From NCBI RefSeq assembly GCF_900112675.1, contig NZ_FOMQ01000015.1, forward strand, positions 59,681 through 123,680: a stretch of DNA of 64,000 nucleotides. The letters run 5' to 3'. This DNA is from Paracidovorax konjaci. Its GTDB lineage: Bacteria; Pseudomonadota; Gammaproteobacteria; Burkholderiales; Burkholderiaceae_C. Shown here in pieces: positions 7,830-16,927 of this stretch. The position numbers and the translations under genes were made by a program. Position 1 is the stretch's first letter. The number at the start of each line of letters is the position of its first letter. Under the pieces are notes generated by a model. The model was not told the DNA's origin. It worked only from the letters and a program-made list of their open reading frames with translations, and did not search any database.

Positions 7830-8873
7830 ATGAACAGTCAGTTGATCCTCGGCATCGAATCCTCCTGCGACGAAACCGGCGTGGCCCTGGTGCGCGCCCC
7901 CCAGGGCGGCGGCGTGCCCACGCTGGTCGCCCACGCGCTGCACAGCCAGATCGACATGCACCAGGCCTACGGCGGCGTGGTGCCCGAGCTGGCGAGCCGC
8001 GACCACATCCGGCGCGTGCTGCCGCTCACCGAAGCCGTGCTGGCCGAGGCCGGCTGCGCGCTCGCCGAGGTGGACGTGGTGGCCTACACGCGCGGCCCGG
8101 GCCTGGCCGGCGCGCTGCTGGTGGGCGCGGGCGTGGCCTGCGCCCTGGGCGCGGCGCTCGGGCGGCCCGTGCTGGGCGTGCACCACCTCGAAGGGCATTT
8201 GCTGTCGCCCTTCATGAGCGCCGACCCGCCGGAGTTCCCGTTCATCGCGCTGCTGGTCTCGGGCGGCCACACCCAGCTCATGCGCGTGGACGGCGTGGGC
8301 CGCTACGAGCTGCTGGGCGAGACCATCGACGATGCGGCCGGCGAGGCCTTCGACAAATCCGCCAAGCTCATGGGCCTGGGCTATCCCGGCGGGCCGGCGC
8401 TGTCGCGGCTGGCCGAGCAGGGCGACCCCGCCGCCTTCAAGCTGCCGCGGCCGCTGCTGCACAGCGGCAACCTCGATTTCTCGTTCGCGGGCCTCAAGAC
8501 CGCCGTTCTCACGCAGGCGAAGAAGCTCGGGCCCGACCTGGAGGCGCGCAAGGCCGACCTGGCCGCCAGCACACAGGCCGCCATCGTCGATGTGCTCGTG
8601 AAGAAGACCCTGGCGGCCCTGGACGGCACGGGGCTGGCGCGCATCGTCGTGGCCGGCGGCGTGGGCGCCAACCGGCTGCTGCGCGCGCAACTGAACGCGG
8701 CCTGCGAGCGCCGCGGCGTGCGCGTGCACTACCCCGAGCTGCACCTGTGCACCGACAACGGCGCCATGATCGCCATGGCCGCCGCCATGCGCCTGCAGGC
8801 CGGCCGCGAGGCGCCCAACCGCGATTACGCCTTCGACGTGAAGCCGCGCTGGCCGCTCGACCTGCTCGCCTGA
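7830..8873 (+). CDS. tsaD: tRNA N6-threonylcarbamoyladenosine transferase TsaD
   Basis: A 347-residue enzyme that, with TsaB and TsaE, transfers the threonylcarbamoyl group to A37 of ANN-decoding tRNAs. Family hallmarks are the opening [16 protein letters not shown], metal-binding H119-x3-H123 (HLEGH), the SGGHTQL strand and the C-terminal [11 protein letters not shown]. Length is typical. The ATG at 7830 gives the standard N-terminus although its Shine-Dalgarno sequence is weak. It is a stand-alone housekeeping gene here. Confidence 0.97.
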   Translation: MNSQLILGIESSCDETGVALVRAPQGGGVPTLVAHALHSQIDMHQAYGGVVPELASRDHIRRVLPLTEAVLAEAGCALAEVDVVAYTRGPGLAGALLVGAGVACALGAALGRPVLGVHHLEGHLLSPFMSADPPEFPFIALLVSGGHTQLMRVDGVGRYELLGETIDDAAGEAFDKSAKLMGLGYPGGPALSRLAEQGDPAAFKLPRPLLHSGNLDFSFAGLKTAVLTQAKKLGPDLEARKADLAASTQAAIVDVLVKKTLAALDGTGLARIVVAGGVGANRLLRAQLNAACERRGVRVHYPELHLCTDNGAMIAMAAAMRLQAGREAPNRDYAFDVKPRWPLDLLA

Positions 8874-8902
8874 CGCCCCCGCCCGCGCCCCGGGGTGCCC
8901 AC

Positions 8903-8934
8903 AAAAAAGCGCCCGGCCTGTGGGGCGCGGGCGC
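8903..8934 (-). terminator. intrinsic terminator of the hsp20 gene
   Basis: On the minus strand GCGCCCG and CGGGCGC form a 7-bp stem followed by six T residues. It lies 93 bp past the stop codon of the small heat-shock gene and converges on tsaD. Confidence 0.8.
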
Positions 8935-9026
8935 AAGGGCGATAACCGTGGCAGGCGGGGTGCAGGGCACGCGGCAGAGGGCTGCCGCCGCGCCTGCCCG
9001 CCCCAAGAGCGCTTGGACCGGGCGGA

Positions 9027-9401
9027 TCAGCCGATCGAGAGCTGCGTGGCGCGGCTTTGCGGCACCACCTTGGCCAGCACCAGCGTAAGCACGCCGTTCT
9101 CGAGCTTGGCCGAGCTGCCGGCCACGTCGATCTCGTCGGCGAGTTCCCAGGCGCGGTTCACCTGGCGGGGCGCGCCTTCGACGCTGGACAGGCGCACCTG
9201 CTGGCCTTCGATGGTGATGTTGAGCTGCTCGCGGGCCAGGCCCGGAACATCGATCTGCAGGGTCACCGTTTTCTCGTCCTGGGCGACCGCGGTGCCCTGG
9301 CTGGCGAGGGTGCTTTGCAGGAAGCGCTGCAGCGCGAAATCCGCGGGAGCGGCGGGACGGGTGGCGTAGGCGGTGCGGCGGATGACGGGTGCGAAAAACA
9401 T
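9027..9401 (-). CDS. Hsp20/alpha-crystallin family chaperone
   Basis: A 124-residue small heat-shock protein, an ATP-independent holdase for unfolding proteins. The alpha-crystallin domain covers residues of about 38-122, with typical strands KTVTLQIDVPGLAREQLNIT and the conserved GVLTLVLAK hairpin near the C-terminus. The C-terminal extension is very short. The ATG at 9401 is preceded by CAGGAGTT. Monocistronic, with its own terminator at 8903-8934. Confidence 0.93.
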   Translation of the reverse strand: MFFAPVIRRTAYATRPAAPADFALQRFLQSTLASQGTAVAQDEKTVTLQIDVPGLAREQLNITIEGQQVRLSSVEGAPRQVNRAWELADEIDVAGSSAKLENGVLTLVLAKVVPQSRATQLSIG

Positions 9402-9701
9402 GGCAGGAACTCCTGGTGAAAAAGGGGCGCCCAAAGCGCCTGGAACAGGGGTGGAGGCGGCGCCCGGGTTCGCCGCTTGGATCACAAATGCGTATGCCGC
9501 AGCGCATTTCAAGGGCCTTTTCGGCGTTGCCGTTGCGGGGCCCGCATCGCGCGCCGCGCCGGGCTCGAAGGCCTCGCCGCCCCTGCGGAACCCGGCCCCT
9601 GCGGCGTTGTCCCACAGGGTTTCGTTGCCACGGGTTACAACCCCCTCGCCAGTGCGCCAAAGTGCAGCAAGCACAATGCTCGGTCTCAGGAATCCGCCGC
9701 C

Positions 9702-10580
9702 ATGCCCATGTCTTTCCGCCTCTCCGCCCCATCGCGTCCCCGAGCCTGCGCCCGCCGTGCGCTGGCCGCCACCTGCGCGGCGCTGGCCGCCCTGGGGATC
9801 GCCGGCTGCACGGGCGTGCCCACCTCCATGCCCGGCATGAACGCGCCGCGCTTCGACCCCGACGACTTCAACACCAACGCCAGCATCTACACGCGCCACA
9901 TCGATGCGCCCCCGGCCCGCGTCTGCGAGGGCGCGCGCCGCTCGCTGCTGAGCCAGGGCTACCTCGTGGGCACGGCCAGCGCGGAGGTGGTCGCGGGCCG
10001 CAAGTATTTCCAGCCCTCCAACGACATCCACTACCAGGTCGAGATGCGCGTGGTCTGCGCCTCCGAGGGCCCCGACAAGCAGCGCACCGCCGTCTTCGCC
10101 AGCGCGCTGCAGGACCGCTACGTCATCAAGAAGATCAACAACTCCGCCTCGCTCGGCGTGGGCGCGCTGGGCTCGGTGTCGCTGCCCGTGTCCGCCAGCG
10201 ACGACACCCTCGTCAAGGTGGGCAGCGAGACGGTGACCGACGCGCGCTTCTACGACCGCTTCTTCCAGGTCTTCGACCGCTTCATCCCGCCGCGCGAGGC
10301 GCCGCAGGAAGTGGGGCAGGCCTCGCCCAAGGTGCCGCTCACGCCCGACACCGCCAACATGGTGCGCGAAGCCCGCGAATCGGGCGAGGTGAAGGACCCC
10401 GCGGCCGGCGCCGCCACGGCCACCCCCGTGGCTCCGTACCGTGCCCCGGCCACCTCCGCGCTGCCGGCGCAGTCGCCCGCCGCGGCGGCCAGCGATCCGC
10501 TGCCGCAGGTGCTGCCCTATCCGCCGCCATTCCCGGCCACGCCCGCCTCCGCGGCGGTGGCGCCCGCATCGGCGCCCTGA
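9702..10580 (+). CDS. DUF2242 lipoprotein
   Basis: A 292-residue protein with a lipoprotein signal (lipobox GIAGC, Cys about residue 36) that I match to DUF2242 by FDPDDFNTNASIYTRHI and the QDRYVIKKINNSASLGVGA segment. It is predicted to be anchored in the outer membrane. The last 80 residues are Pro/Ala rich and of low complexity, giving a flexible periplasmic tail. AGGAA at 9688-9692 supports the start. Function is unknown. Confidence 0.85.
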   Translation: MPMSFRLSAPSRPRACARRALAATCAALAALGIAGCTGVPTSMPGMNAPRFDPDDFNTNASIYTRHIDAPPARVCEGARRSLLSQGYLVGTASAEVVAGRKYFQPSNDIHYQVEMRVVCASEGPDKQRTAVFASALQDRYVIKKINNSASLGVGALGSVSLPVSASDDTLVKVGSETVTDARFYDRFFQVFDRFIPPREAPQEVGQASPKVPLTPDTANMVREARESGEVKDPAAGAATATPVAPYRAPATSALPAQSPAAAASDPLPQVLPYPPPFPATPASAAVAPASAP

Positions 10581-10773
10581 GGCGGCGGAGCGATCGGGCG
10601 ATCCGGGGAGGGCGGTTGGGGGAGCCCTTGCCCCTTCGGCGCGCAGGCCCTCGGCGGGCCGCTGCCGGTTGCGCCGTCCGATACACTGCCGCGCCTTTCC
10701 CCCGCCCTGGAGCGGCGGCGCGCCGTGTCCGCGGCCGCCCGCGCCGCGTGCGGTGTTTCCTTCCTCCGTCCGT

Positions 10774-12165
10774 ATGACCGCCTTCCTGACCTCGTTCCGC
10801 TCCCCCCGGGCCGGCGCCACCGCGCCGGCCTCCGCACCCGCAGGCGCTACCCGCCGGGGCGCCCTGGCCGCCTGGCTGGCGGCCGCCTTCCTGGGCGTTG
10901 CGCCGGGCGCCATCGCGGCGTCCCCCGCACCGGATGCCGCGCCTTCCACCACCCGCGGCGCCGTGGCCGCGGCGCCCGTGAAGGTGGCGCTGGTCGAAAG
11001 CCTCTCGGGCCCCTTCGCCAACACGGGCGAGGCCGTGTTCCGCAACGTGCTCTGGGCCGTGGAGCGCGTCAACGCGCGCGGCGGCGTGCGCCTGCCGGCG
11101 TCGGCGGGTGGCGCGCGGCCCCTGGTGCTGGAGCGCTACGACAGCAAGGGGCAGAACGAGGAAGCGCTCTCGGCGCTGCGCGCCGCCATCGACGCGGGGG
11201 TGCGCGTGGTGCTGCAGGGCAATTCGTCGGCCACGGCCGCCGTGCTCATCGAGGCCATCAACAAGCACAACGAGCGCGACCCCGCGCGGCGCGTGCTGTT
11301 CCTCAACTACTCCGCCGTCGATCCGATCCTCACCAACGAGAAGTGCAGCTTCTGGCACTTCCGCTTCGACGCCCATGCCGACATGCGCATGGCGGCGCTC
11401 ATGCAGGTGATCCGCGAGGACAAGGGCCTGCAGGGCGTCTACCTCATCGGCCAGGACTACAGCTTCGGCCAGGCCGTGCTGCGCGAGGCGAAACGCCAGC
11501 TGGCCGCCCAGCGGCCCGACGTGAAGGTGGTGGGCGAAGAACTCCACCCCGTGGGCCGCGTGAAGGATTTCGCGCCCTATGCCGTCAAGATCCAGGCGAG
11601 CGGCGCGCAGGCCGTCGTCACGGGCAACTGGGGCAACGACCTCACCCTGCTCGTGAAGGCCGCGCGCGAGGTGGGCTACGCCGGCACCTTCTACACCTTC
11701 TACGGCAACGCGCTCGGCGCCCCCGCCGCCCTGGGCGACGCGGGCGTGGGCAAGGTCGTGGCCGTGGCCGACTGGCTGCCCAACGTGCCCACGAAGGAGA
11801 GCGAGGCCTTCTACCGCGCCTTCCGCCAGCGCTTCCCGAACCCCGCCGACGACTACGTGCACATGCGCATGCAGCTCATGGTCGAATCGCTCGCCGAATC
11901 GATGGAGCGCGCCGGCACCACCGACACCACCGCCGTCGCGCGCGCCATGGAGACGTCGCGCGTGCAGCTCGCCGGCCAGGGCGGCGCCATGCGCGCGGCC
12001 GACCACCAGTTCCAGCAGCCGCTGGCTGTGGGCGTGATGGAGCGCGCGGGCACGCCGGGCGTGCCGTTCGACGTGGAAGGCTCGGGCTACGGCTTCCGCG
12101 TGGTGCGCCGGATCGCGGCGGACCAGGCGGAGATGCCGCAGCGCTGCGAGATGCGCCGGCCTTGA
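10774..12165 (+). CDS. periplasmic ABC-type branched-chain amino acid binding protein
   Basis: A 463-residue Peripla_BP_6 protein. A long signal region (residues 1-49, hydrophobic core ALAAWLAAAFLGVAPGAIAA) precedes VKVALVESLSGPFANTGEAV, the family opening. A second recognisable block is GVYLIGQDYSFGQAVLREA. No permease or ATPase is nearby, so like the protein at 6593 it is an orphan receptor. The ligand is not evident. There is no clear ribosome-binding site at the chosen ATG. Confidence 0.82.
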   Translation: MTAFLTSFRSPRAGATAPASAPAGATRRGALAAWLAAAFLGVAPGAIAASPAPDAAPSTTRGAVAAAPVKVALVESLSGPFANTGEAVFRNVLWAVERVNARGGVRLPASAGGARPLVLERYDSKGQNEEALSALRAAIDAGVRVVLQGNSSATAAVLIEAINKHNERDPARRVLFLNYSAVDPILTNEKCSFWHFRFDAHADMRMAALMQVIREDKGLQGVYLIGQDYSFGQAVLREAKRQLAAQRPDVKVVGEELHPVGRVKDFAPYAVKIQASGAQAVVTGNWGNDLTLLVKAAREVGYAGTFYTFYGNALGAPAALGDAGVGKVVAVADWLPNVPTKESEAFYRAFRQRFPNPADDYVHMRMQLMVESLAESMERAGTTDTTAVARAMETSRVQLAGQGGAMRAADHQFQQPLAVGVMERAGTPGVPFDVEGSGYGFRVVRRIAADQAEMPQRCEMRRP

Positions 12166-12247
12166 GCGTCGTCGCCCGTTCCCCTCGTTTTTTCCAACGC
12201 AGGCCCGGCCTGCCGCCGTGCAAGGCATTTTCCTGTCGGAGATCCGG

Positions 12248-12328
12248 ATGCAAAGAGTGATGACCCTTCTGGCCGTGGTCGGCGTGCTCGCGGCGCTGTT
12301 TGTCGCCTACCGGTACGGCGTGTTCTGA
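12248..12328 (+). CDS. candidate 26-residue membrane microprotein
   Basis: An ORF encoding a 26-residue peptide that opens MQRVMTLLAVVG and closes with FVAYRYGVF. It is almost entirely one hydrophobic segment and would span the inner membrane once. GGAG sits seven bases before the ATG, a proper ribosome-binding site. It follows the binding-protein gene by 82 bp and is too short for normal gene callers. No family is recognised; coding status is plausible but unproven. Confidence 0.4.
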   Translation: MQRVMTLLAVVGVLAALFVAYRYGVF

Positions 12329-12669
12329 GGCCCGTGCGCGGTTGCGGCGCGCAGGGCCGTACGGTGACCGGGACACCGACGGTTACATCCGCCCTGCCCG
12401 AGAGGGGGTGACGCCGCCCGCCACATGGATAAGATCCGGGGCGCGCAGAAGCGGCGGCGTCTTTGCTGCCGCGACGACCCGGAACCCGGACACACCGGTC
12501 CATCCCCCGCCCCAGCCTCTCCGGCCCCGCTGCGGGGATCCGCGGCCGTTCCGCTGCCCTCCAGCCGCGCGCGCCATCCAGCCGCCTCCCGCAGTGCCCA
12601 CGCCCTCTCGGCCCCGGCGCATGGGCGGCCTGGAACTTCTTTTTCCCGCCATCCCGAACAGGAGAAACC
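12329..12669. other. intergenic region before the secreted protein
   Basis: About 340 bp without a supported gene. It is GC-rich, and all frames through it are extensions of neighbouring ORFs. AGGAG at 12660-12664 serves the GTG start at 12670. I see no confident promoter or terminator. Confidence 0.5.
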
Positions 12670-14304
12670 GTGAAACTCAAGACCATTTCCAGGGCAGCCG
12701 CCGCGCTGCTCGGCACGCTGGCCGTTGCCGGCACCGCGCATGCGGGCGTGATCGCCGGCACCGGCGCCACGCCCACCGGTGTGCAACTGGGTGCGGCCGA
12801 TGCCGTCAACGTCCGGGTGGTCGAAGGGCAGACGGGCCATGCGCTGATGGTCCCCTACTTCACGGCGCAGAACGGCCAGATGTCCGTGCTGCACCTGGTG
12901 AACACCGACTTCGAGAACGGCAAGGCCGTGAAGGTGCGCTTTCGCGGCGCCAACAACGGCGACAGCCTGCTGAGCGTGCACGTGCTGCTGTCGCCCGGCG
13001 ACGTGTGGACCGGCGCCGTCACGGCCGGCCCCGGCGGCATCGCGCAGCTGACCACGAGCGACAACACCTGCACGCTGCCGCAACTGGCGCACGGCGTTCC
13101 GCAACCGTTCTCCACCGACCGGCTGGACCCCGCATGGACCTCCGAGGTCACCGCAGCCAACACGCGCGAGGGCTCCATCGAGGCCATCGTGATGGCCGAC
13201 GTGCCCTCGGCCGCGGTCTACGGCACCGACGGCGCGAGCCGTTCGTCGCTGTTCACTTCCATCCAGCAGGTGAAGGGGGTCGCGCCCTGCTCGTCGTCTC
13301 CCGCCGCCCTCAATGCGGCGCTGCTGGAAGACACCAGCACCGAATTGATCGCCGCACGCCAGGGCTTCGCAACGCCGACGGGGCAGGTGGCCGCCACGTG
13401 GTACGTCATCGACGTGCCGGGCTCCACCACGTTCTCCGGCACGGCCACGGCGATCCAGGCCATCAACAGCGCGGGCCTGCCGGCGCGCGGCAACTTCATG
13501 GTGTTCCCGCCCACGGACGCGGACGTGCCGCAGCCCGAGCGCTTCACCTCCGATCCGCTGCTGGTGTCCGGCGGCCTCGCGGCTCGCAACAAGGACATCC
13601 TGGGCAACACCTCCATGCCCACGACGGCCGCCGTGATCAAGGCCCGTTTCAACGACCTGCCCGACCTCTCCACCCCCATCTACCTGCCGGGCACCGCCGC
13701 CAGCGCGCGGGTGGCGGCCGGCGATCTGTCGCGGCTGCTGTCGGTGCGGGAATTCAAGAACCAGTACGTGCTGGACAGCTCCATCTCGGCCCGCACCGAC
13801 TGGGTGGTGGCCACCCCCACCAAGCGGTACAGCGTGGCGCGCGACTACCGCCAGACCGACCGCTCCAACCAGGGGGTCTACTCCGTCGTGCCGCCGGTGG
13901 GCGGCGGCGAGCAGTATTTCCACTCGGGCAACACCGAAACCGGCCAGAGCGTGTGCAGCACCTCCGGCACCTGGACGCTGCGCATCGCCGACCGCGACGC
14001 CGCCGTCGTCAGCAGCCAGACTCCGCTCGACCCTTCCGCCAAGCATGAAAGCTGCGGCGCGGTGTCCGTGCTGTCCTTCGGGGGCGCGGGCGCCGACGTG
14101 CCCTCGGCGCTGTCGTCGTCCGTGAACCGGCGGGCGCTGTACCTGGGCGCGTTCCCGAACGGCTGGGCCAACCTGCAGGTGCCGGACGGCCGGGGCGTGC
14201 CGCTCATCGGCGCCGCGTTCGTGAAGCTGAGCAATCCCGGCGCGACGCCCGGCGTGGCCGCCAACTACGGGCTGACCTTCCCGCACATCGTCCGCGTGCC
14301 TTGA
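12670..14304 (+). CDS. secreted protein of unknown function
   Basis: A 544-residue protein starting at GTG, supported by AGGAG five bases upstream. Residues 1-25 form a Sec signal peptide ending at AHAG. The mature part is rich in Ser, Thr, Ala and Gly, with beta-strand-like alternation and no membrane span, and contains few cysteines (for example DNTCTLPQ, APCSSS, ESCGAV) that could pair in the periplasm. I do not recognise a catalytic motif. Similar long secreted proteins exist in other Burkholderiales to my memory, but I cannot name the family. It could be a surface or extracellular protein. Confidence 0.75.
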   Translation: MKLKTISRAAAALLGTLAVAGTAHAGVIAGTGATPTGVQLGAADAVNVRVVEGQTGHALMVPYFTAQNGQMSVLHLVNTDFENGKAVKVRFRGANNGDSLLSVHVLLSPGDVWTGAVTAGPGGIAQLTTSDNTCTLPQLAHGVPQPFSTDRLDPAWTSEVTAANTREGSIEAIVMADVPSAAVYGTDGASRSSLFTSIQQVKGVAPCSSSPAALNAALLEDTSTELIAARQGFATPTGQVAATWYVIDVPGSTTFSGTATAIQAINSAGLPARGNFMVFPPTDADVPQPERFTSDPLLVSGGLAARNKDILGNTSMPTTAAVIKARFNDLPDLSTPIYLPGTAASARVAAGDLSRLLSVREFKNQYVLDSSISARTDWVVATPTKRYSVARDYRQTDRSNQGVYSVVPPVGGGEQYFHSGNTETGQSVCSTSGTWTLRIADRDAAVVSSQTPLDPSAKHESCGAVSVLSFGGAGADVPSALSSSVNRRALYLGAFPNGWANLQVPDGRGVPLIGAAFVKLSNPGATPGVAANYGLTFPHIVRVP

Positions 14305-14414
14305 CGCAGCCGCACGGAGCGACCCGCACCGCTGCGGAGCGCTCCGCTAGGCGGGGCGAGCGGCGGGCGGTGGCGGGCCGTGTTTCCCGCGGCGTGCCCT
14401 GCCGGGCACGCGCT

Positions 14415-14710
14415 CGCCCCGGCCGGCCGTCCAGTCGCGGCCGCGAGAGCACGGGCCAGTAACGCAGCGCATACAGGCCGAATCCCATCGACCACAGCGT
14501 GGCCGACACCAGCACCGCATGCACGGTGTGCGCGGGCAGGGCCAGCGGCCAGGCATAGCCCGCGTGCAGCACCCAGACCAGCGGCACGCGGCCTGTTTTC
14601 CAGGGCTGCCAGAGCCCAGCGCCAGGCATGCAGCGCGCCAGCGGCGCCCGCCACGATGAGCGCGAGCGCGGCGCCCAGCGCGGCTTGCTCCAGGCACTCG
14701 CGGCGCCGGG
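14415..14710 (-). pseudogene. nnrS family remnant (frameshifted, internally deleted)
   Basis: Two minus-strand fragments in different frames resemble the C-terminal part of NnrS, a multi-span haem/copper protein linked to nitric-oxide tolerance. The first reads ALGAALALIVAGAAGALHAW. The second, after a frame change near 14615, reads PLVWVLHAGYAW, then LWSMGFGLYALRYWPVL and RPRLDGRPG, the usual NnrS C-terminus. The central GHTG-containing spans are missing. The remnant abuts the effector promoter, which suggests insertion or rearrangement at this spot. The assignment is from remembered family motifs. Confidence 0.55.
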
Positions 14711-14927
14711 GCAGGGTGCCGCGGGCACTGGGGAGCGATGCGGCAGTGCTTCAATCGGCGGCGGGCTGTCACTCTTGTCCGCAGCCTTTGATGTTGGCCA
14801 GACGATAGCGCTCGCGGATGAAAACCCTGCGGGTGGTTCAGGGAGTGCGGGTGTCCTGGCAGTCTGGCTGCAGAAAAATTCGGTGAATGGGCAGAGTCGT
14901 GGATCTGTGGCTGGAACACAACCGAAG

Positions 14928-14952
14928 TTCGCGTCCGGCGGCACTTGTTCGC
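14928..14952 (+). promoter_or_regulatory. PIP box (HrpX site) of the HopF2-like gene
   Basis: TTCGC-N15-TTCGC, a perfect plant-inducible-promoter box, ends 84 bp before the effector start codon. The box is the known HrpX binding site in Xanthomonas and Acidovorax. No good YANNNT -10 element is seen at 30-32 bp. Confidence 0.85.
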
Positions 14953-15036
14953 AGCGATGCGAAGCCGTTCAAGCGTGGCGGAAACAATCCTGACAACGGC
15001 CACGTCGGCCATGAAAGTGACAGGAAGGTTGATTTC

Positions 15037-15726
15037 ATGGGCTGCTTCAGTTCCAAGAGTTCAGTGTCCGGTGCGAGTAATCCCAGGCCATCGTCGGCCA
15101 TGCGCGCACCTCCCGGTTCCAGCGCTTCACCCGCCCACTTCGCGAGCCGAACCTTGGATCGAGGAGGGCTGGACGGGCTGGCCAGGGAACAGGCGTCCAG
15201 TTCCAGTGGCAGTTCCCACCGGGCATCGCTGCCGAAGACGGTGACTTTGGGGGGGCAGAAGTACCTGTCAGTGGACTCGATTCCCGAACAGACCCGCAAT
15301 GCGTTGAAAGCCGTGTCCGATCCTGTGCAGGCGCTGCAGCTCGATGACAACTCTGTTTTCTATCGCGTCACCGACAGGAAATGGTTGAAAAACGGGCAAC
15401 TTGCCGGCAATCCTGAATCCTTGGCAAGGATCGAGAACCACCAGGTCGTCAGGCAGGACGCTCCCCATCGTGCTGCCAGCATGCAAGCCAAGCACCTGAA
15501 AGACCCCACGTTGAACGTGATGCATGGCAGCGGAGCAAGGGATGCGGCCCTGGCCTATATGGAGGAGGGGCGCCAGTTGGTGAGCTTCACTCTGGGCGAT
15601 GTTCGCAAGCTCGGTGGAGGCGAGGTTTATTTCGACACCACATCGCTCTACGACGACGGCGACGGCAATGCCTCGCTCATCGTCACCGTTCCCAGGCACA
15701 AAAAGCTGGCCGTCACTGTGGAATAG
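15037..15726 (+). CDS. type III effector, HopF2/AvrPphF family
   Basis: A 229-residue protein. Residues 99-129 align without gaps to HopF2 as I remember it (RxTD, then KNxxLAGNPxS), and TLNVMHGSGARD plus LIVTVP near the C-terminus also match. The two residues required in HopF2, Arg71 and Asp175, correspond to R110 (FYRVTD) and D200 (VYFDTT), so the ADP-ribosyltransferase-like site is preserved. The N-terminus MGCFSS fits a eukaryotic N-myristoylation signal (G2, S6) with a palmitoylatable C3. The first 65 residues are Ser-rich and suit type III secretion. The start at 15037 follows AGGAAGG and a PIP box; an upstream in-frame ATG at 14887 would place the PIP box in the coding region. No ShcF-type chaperone gene is adjacent. 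Confidence 0.9.
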   Translation: MGCFSSKSSVSGASNPRPSSAMRAPPGSSASPAHFASRTLDRGGLDGLAREQASSSSGSSHRASLPKTVTLGGQKYLSVDSIPEQTRNALKAVSDPVQALQLDDNSVFYRVTDRKWLKNGQLAGNPESLARIENHQVVRQDAPHRAASMQAKHLKDPTLNVMHGSGARDAALAYMEEGRQLVSFTLGDVRKLGGGEVYFDTTSLYDDGDGNASLIVTVPRHKKLAVTVE

Positions 15727-15762
15727 TGAATCGTCCTTGCGGCGTGCGCGACAGGCAGTGCC

Positions 15763-16836
15763 CTACCGCGCGGCGGCCACTTCCCGGCCCAGGTCGATCA
15801 CCGCCATGGCGTAGTAGCTCGACCAGTTGTAGCGCGTGACCACGTAGAAGTTCTGCGTGCCGGCCACGTGGCTGGCGGGTGCGCCGCCGTTCTGCAGCTC
15901 GATCAGCGCGAGCGGGCCCGCCGCGGCCGCGGCGCCGTCCGGCGCGAGCAGGCGCACGCCGCGCGCGGCCATCTCGTCCGCCGTGAAACTGGGCAGGATG
16001 TCCGGCGCGAGCAGCTCGGGCAGGCGCAGCAGCGATTCGTCGAAGGCCACGGGATAGTGCGTGGGCAGGCCCGTCACCCAGCCGTGGGCCTTGAAGTAGT
16101 TGGCGACCGAGCCGATCGCGTCGGCGGGGCTCTTGAAGAGGTCGATGCGGCCGTCGCCGTCGAAGTCCACCGCCCAGCGCGACCAGCTGGTGGGCATGAA
16201 CTGGCCCAGTCCCATGGCGCCGGCATAGCTGCCGCGCGGCACGAACGGGTCGATGCCCGTGCGGTCGGCCAGGCTCAGGAACTGCTCCAGCTCGCCCTGG
16301 AAGTAGGCCTGCCGCTCGCGCGCGCGCGGGTGGGCGGCGGGGAAGTCGAAGGCCAGCGTGGCGAGCGCGTCCATCACGCGGAAGTTGCCCATCTGCTGGC
16401 CGTAGATGGTCTCCACGCCGAGGATGCCGACGATCATCTCGGCGGGCACGCCGTACTCGCGCTCCGCGCGGGCCAGCGTGTCGGCGTTGTCGTTCCAGAA
16501 GCGCACGCCCGCGCGGATGCGCACGGGCTCGACGAAGCGCGAGCGGTAGGCCGCCCAGTTCTTGGCGGTGCCGCGCGGGGCCGGCAGCATGAGGCGCGGC
16601 ACCTGCGGCAGGAAGCGCGCCTGCCCGATGGCCTGGCGCACCCATTCGCGGTCCAGGCCGCGGCGCTCGGCGAGGTCGTCGGCAAAGCGCAGGGCCTCCG
16701 GGCGCTGCGCGTAGAGCACCTCGGGCGCCGGCGCGGACGCAGCGGCCTGCTTCTTCGAGGGTTTTTGCGCCCATGCCGCCGTATTCATTGAAAAGATTGC
16801 TATTAAAAATATAGCGATTCGGGTGGCTGGAGGCAT
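15763..16836 (-). CDS. mltB: lytic murein transglycosylase B
   Basis: A 357-residue periplasmic enzyme that cleaves peptidoglycan with formation of 1,6-anhydromuramic acid. The catalytic Glu is E142 in GILGVETIYG; further MltB-type blocks are GAMGLGQFMPTSW and DGDGRIDLFKSPADAIGSVA. The signal peptide (residues 1-24) ends at AAWAQ. Part of that signal is encoded by a copy of dispersed repeat R1. It has no lipobox, so it is probably a soluble form. The ATG at 16836 is chosen because it gives a complete signal peptide; the Shine-Dalgarno sequence is weak. Confidence 0.9.
   Translation of the reverse strand: MPPATRIAIFLIAIFSMNTAAWAQKPSKKQAAASAPAPEVLYAQRPEALRFADDLAERRGLDREWVRQAIGQARFLPQVPRLMLPAPRGTAKNWAAYRSRFVEPVRIRAGVRFWNDNADTLARAEREYGVPAEMIVGILGVETIYGQQMGNFRVMDALATLAFDFPAAHPRARERQAYFQGELEQFLSLADRTGIDPFVPRGSYAGAMGLGQFMPTSWSRWAVDFDGDGRIDLFKSPADAIGSVANYFKAHGWVTGLPTHYPVAFDESLLRLPELLAPDILPSFTADEMAARGVRLLAPDGAAAAAGPLALIELQNGGAPASHVAGTQNFYVVTRYNWSSYYAMAVIDLGREVAAAR
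16771..16818 (-). repeat. dispersed repeat R1, copy C, within mltB signal sequence
   Basis: On the minus strand ATAGCAATCTTTTCAATG is followed by AATACGGCGGCATGG. In the mltB reading frame the copy encodes IAIFSMNTAAW, the second half of the signal peptide including the segment just before the cleavage site. Confidence 0.8.
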
Positions 16837-16927
16837 GCGGACGGCAACGGTGCGGCGGGGAAAGTGGGAGAGGGGCAGGGCAGGCAAGGCGGTGCGCGGT
16901 TCATTCAGGGTGGGTGGGTCCGGCCGG

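Noticed and set aside
14887..15036. In-frame ATG at 14887 as start of the HopF2-like protein
   Set aside because: It would place the PIP box inside the coding sequence and hide the MGCxxS N-terminus; the ATG at 15037 has a good ribosome-binding site.
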